From Planctomycetaceae bacterium (GTDB taxonomy: Bacteria; Planctomycetota; Planctomycetia; Pirellulales; Thermoguttaceae): DNA of 16,325 nucleotides. Location: positions 1 through 16,325 of the forward strand of contig JAIRYX010000336.1 of the NCBI GenBank assembly GCA_031267635.1, in the 5' to 3' direction. Positions within the stretch are counted from its first letter, which is position 1, and every line of letters starts with the position of its first letter. A model generated the notes under the pieces. It did no database searches. It saw only the letters and a program-made list of their open reading frames with translations, and was not told where the DNA came from. The translations under genes were made by a program, and so were the position numbers. Shown in pieces: positions 14,098-16,325 of the stretch.

Positions 14098-15504
14098 ATG
14101 TTGAAAAAACTTTTCGCCACGCTGTTTCTTTTTGCGCCGTGTGCGTTGTTTGCGGCGGATACAAAAATTGAAACGCCGAATATCGTCTTGATTTTTATCG
14201 ACGATTTGGGATATGGAGACGTCGCGCCTTTCGGCGGTTCAATACCGACTCCCAACCTTGACAAACTTGCCAAAGAAGGAAGGCGATTTACTGACTTTGC
14301 GTCGTCGTGTCCGTATTGCAGTCCTTCCCGCGCCGCGATTTTGACAGGGGCTTTGCATGCCCGTGTCGGAATACATAATGTATTAATGGCAGATTCGCCG
14401 ATTGGTCTGAATCCTAACGAGGAAACCATTGCCGAAGTTGTCAAGAAAAAAGGATATGCCACCGCTATTTTCGGGAAATGGCATGTCGGAGACAGAAAGG
14501 AATGGCTTCCGTTAAATCAGGGATTCGACGAGTATTACGGAATACCGTATTCAAACGACATCGGTCCTGACCGTTCGATTCCGTTATATCGCGGCGGACT
14601 TTTTATTGACGGAAATAAGCAAGTGGACATTCTCGATAACGCCGAAAAGAACGACTCCTTAACAGCCCGTTATACAGAGCGAGCCGTGAAATTTATTGAA
14701 AAGAATAAAGATCAACCGTTTTTTCTTTACCTTGCTCACAACGCCGTTCATACTCCGCTTGGAGTCGGCGAAAAGTTCAAAGGTAAGACCCAATACGGAA
14801 AATTCGGCGACGACGTATTCGAGACAGATTGGTCGGTCGGTGAAATTGTTAAAACGCTAGACCGGCTTGATCTTCGCAGAAAGACGCTCGTGATTTTCAC
14901 ATCGGATAACGGACCTGCCCTTGCCGGACGTAAAGACGGCGGATATGATACGACTTTGCGGGAGGGAAAAGGCACGGTGTTTGAAGGCGGCGTAAGAGAG
15001 CCGACGATTTTTTCTCAGCCGGGAACAATCCCAGAAGGAACGTCAACAGATCAATTTGCGGCGACAATCGACATTTTGCCGACAGTTGCGGCGATGATCG
15101 GTGCGCCGCTTTCCGGCAACAAAATTGACGGTAAAGATATTCGCCCGTTGCTTTACGGTAAAGAAAACGCCGTCTCTCCGCATGAAACTTACCCGATTTA
15201 TTTGAGCGGAAAATTACTCGCCGTTCGTGATACTCGATGGAAACTTATTTTTCCACACGAATATTACACATCCGTTCCAACCGGTAAAGCGGACGCCGAA
15301 GGATACCCTGAACACAAGCGGATCAAGCAGGAATTAGCGTTGTACGATTTGCAGAACGACGTTAGCGAAATGAACGACGTAAAAGCGGAACATCCTGAAA
15401 TCGTGGAACGTTTACAAAAAGCCGCTCATGAATGGTTGGAAGAACTTGGTGATAAAGACAATGCCGGCAAAGGTACCCGCCCTGCCGGAAAAGTTGAAGA
15501 CTAG
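14098..15504 (+). CDS. Secreted formylglycine-dependent sulfatase
   Basis: This 468-residue arylsulfatase-type enzyme hydrolyses sulfate esters, probably on polysaccharides, after export. It has a signal peptide (MLKKLFATLFLFAPCALFAA, cleavage near residue 20) and the metal-binding IDDLGYGD (D35/D36). The CSPSR motif has C74, the cysteine converted to formylglycine by a sulfatase-maturating enzyme. Further motifs are GKWHVGD, HNAVHTPL and TSDNGP. The full length and all motifs are present, so it looks active. The pattern GLNPNEETIAEVVKKKGY and NQGFDEYYGIPYSND places it near arylsulfatase A/GALNS-like enzymes; the substrate is not predictable. AAGGA lies 9 nt before the ATG. The upstream promoter region is interrupted by the element ending at 14064. 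Confidence 0.95.
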   Translation: MLKKLFATLFLFAPCALFAADTKIETPNIVLIFIDDLGYGDVAPFGGSIPTPNLDKLAKEGRRFTDFASSCPYCSPSRAAILTGALHARVGIHNVLMADSPIGLNPNEETIAEVVKKKGYATAIFGKWHVGDRKEWLPLNQGFDEYYGIPYSNDIGPDRSIPLYRGGLFIDGNKQVDILDNAEKNDSLTARYTERAVKFIEKNKDQPFFLYLAHNAVHTPLGVGEKFKGKTQYGKFGDDVFETDWSVGEIVKTLDRLDLRRKTLVIFTSDNGPALAGRKDGGYDTTLREGKGTVFEGGVREPTIFSQPGTIPEGTSTDQFAATIDILPTVAAMIGAPLSGNKIDGKDIRPLLYGKENAVSPHETYPIYLSGKLLAVRDTRWKLIFPHEYYTSVPTGKADAEGYPEHKRIKQELALYDLQNDVSEMNDVKAEHPEIVERLQKAAHEWLEELGDKDNAGKGTRPAGKVED

Positions 15505-15564
15505 AGGGAATTTCTACAAACCTCATTTTCAACAAATTTTATCATTGAAAAATAAGGACTTACT

Positions 15565-15584
15565 AACATCTGGGGGATGTTTTT
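15565..15584 (+). terminator. Weak intrinsic terminator after the sulfatase
   Basis: AACATC-TGGGG-GATGTT is followed by three further T. The stem is short (6 bp), so the call is tentative, but the position just after the stop codon fits. Confidence 0.45.
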
Positions 15585-15594
15585 AGAATTTCCC

Positions 15595-15699
15595 TATACT
15601 CATTGCACTTGAGTTTTCGGTTTTACGAATGGAAATCAAACTGGTTTTTACGGTATAACGACGTTAGTGAAAACCAAAATTTCAAGTACAATGAGTATA
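15595..15699. mobile_element. 105-bp MITE-like element, copy 1
   Basis: The terminal inverted repeats of about 30 bp begin TATACTCATTGCACTTGAGT on the left and TATACTCATTGTACTTGAAA on the right (other strand). The same 105-bp unit recurs at 16101-16205. A TA dinucleotide at each end could be the target duplication. It directly abuts the hairpin block that begins at 15700. Confidence 0.8.
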
Positions 15700-15983
15700 G
15701 TTATCCGAAAGATTTTACCATTGCAGCCCTTATTTATCAAATTTCCCTTAGTAGCCCCGCATTGCCCCCCAAACTCGCCCTTATGCCCTTATGTTTGAGA
15801 TCAGGGATTGTTATCAAAACAAACGAAAAATGAGGGAAGAAGGGCGTATATTGGGAGCAATTGTTGGCTACTAAGGGAATTGCATAACTAATGGCTGACA
15901 TTGTGATATTTTTCGGTAACACTGACTGTAGTTACCCAGTTGCCGTGCGGATTTATTGGAGGGTTGGGCAACTGAATAGTTAC
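15700..15983. repeat. Hairpin block with type B core
   Basis: The block starts with GTTATCCGAAAGATTTTACC, the reverse complement of the right shoulder of the type A elements. It then has a long imperfect hairpin (15725-15896) with the GGGATTGTTATCAAAACAAA loop also seen at 3662-3830, and ends with a short hairpin finishing CAACTGAATAGTTAC. The ACTCATGTTACGC termini are missing. Confidence 0.7.
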
Positions 15984-16100
15984 AAAATAATTTTTTTTCT
16001 TTTGGTACTTGACAGCGAATTTGTTTTCTGGTGAAATAGTTATGTCTTGAGTTCAACTCTTATCAAAACCTGAATCAAAATTTTCATACAACATCGAAGA

Positions 16101-16205
16101 TATACTCATTGCACTTGAGTTTTCGGTTTTATGAATGGAGATCAAGCCGGATTTTACGGTATGACGACGCCAGTGAAAACCGAAATTTCAAGTGCAAGAA
16201 GTATA
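16101..16205. mobile_element. 105-bp MITE-like element, copy 2
   Basis: It has the same length and ends as the copy at 15595 (TATACTCATTGCACTTGAGT at the left; the right end is slightly diverged, GCAAGAAGTATA). It ends 13 bp before the start codon of the next gene, so the transcript start or the leader of that gene probably lies within the element. Confidence 0.78.
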
Positions 16206-16218
16206 TAAGGGTAAAATC

Positions 16219-16325
16219 ATGTCGCTTTGGAAAAAAATCACAAATCTTTTTGGTCAAAATGATAACACGGAAAAGAAAAGTCAAAGGAATCCCCGTCAAC
16301 GCCGGTTGGCGATGGAGCAATTGGA
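16219..16325 (+). CDS. Start of a probable large planctomycetal surface protein (partial)
   Basis: Only 36 codons are visible before the window ends: MSLWKKITNLFG, an acidic/polar stretch, then NPRQRRLAMEQLE. AAGGG lies 7 nt before the ATG, the same spacing as at the secretin start. Many very large, exported planctomycetal proteins start with a short amphipathic segment, a basic run and a motif like R-L-x-x-E-x-LE-x-R-x-LL. What is visible fits the first half of that motif. The family call is an inference from the start only. Confidence 0.6.
   Translation, partial: MSLWKKITNLFGQNDNTEKKSQRNPRQRRLAMEQL

Noticed and set aside
14094..14102. ACTCATGTT overlapping the sulfatase start codon as an extra terminal repeat
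   Set aside because: Only nine bases match, the match does not continue, and the real element end with its AAATA duplication is at 14064.
14013..14462. 149-codon minus-strand ORF over the sulfatase start
   Set aside because: It is a shadow of the sulfatase coding sequence and the element end; it has no independent support.

Overview
The window most likely comes from a member of the Planctomycetota with moderately low GC content. The evidence is a DUF1559 pseudopilin with the typical planctomycetal N-terminus, followed by a small carboxypeptidase-regulatory-like lipoprotein. There is also a secreted formylglycine sulfatase, a very long secretin, and, at the right edge, a start resembling the N-termini of large planctomycetal surface proteins. 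The lineage call rests on recognised gene families only.

Layout. Positions 212-2558 (minus strand) hold a two-gene unit, holA then lysA. Positions 2559-4181 have no convincing gene and are filled by palindromic, transposon-like elements. A PAP2-family phosphatase gene follows on the plus strand (4334-5311). It is preceded by an out-of-frame signal-peptide ORF (4182-4340), and the two are separated by a run of 12 C. A short element and a 12-bp stem hairpin then separate it from a convergent minus-strand pair: a secretin (6765-10535) and a downstream Asn-rich lipoprotein (5553-6593). Positions 10536-11947 are intergenic: a diverged palindromic element with a tandemly duplicated core, then an AT-rich regulatory region with a textbook sigma-54 promoter. 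After that come the DUF1559 pseudopilin (11948-13000), the small lipoprotein (13118-13561), a complete element (13610-14064), a sulfatase (14098-15504), more repeats, and the first 36 codons of a further gene (16219 to the edge).

The genes suggest an envelope and secretion theme: secretin, pseudopilin, lipoproteins, exported sulfatase and possibly an exported PAP2 protein. Only lysA and holA are housekeeping genes.

The most interesting signals are these. (1) A poly-C tract would switch an exported PAP2 protein on or off by one-base slippage, unless it is a homopolymer sequencing error. (2) A family of non-autonomous elements has the terminal repeat ACTCATGTTACGCATGAGC and perfect 5-bp target duplications at three sites (CAGTA, GAGTA, AAATA). 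These carry very long interchangeable hairpin cores. (3) A 105-bp MITE-like element occurs twice near the right edge. (4) A sigma-54 promoter with an upstream dyad precedes the pseudopilin. No transposase, tRNA, rRNA or CRISPR array was seen.
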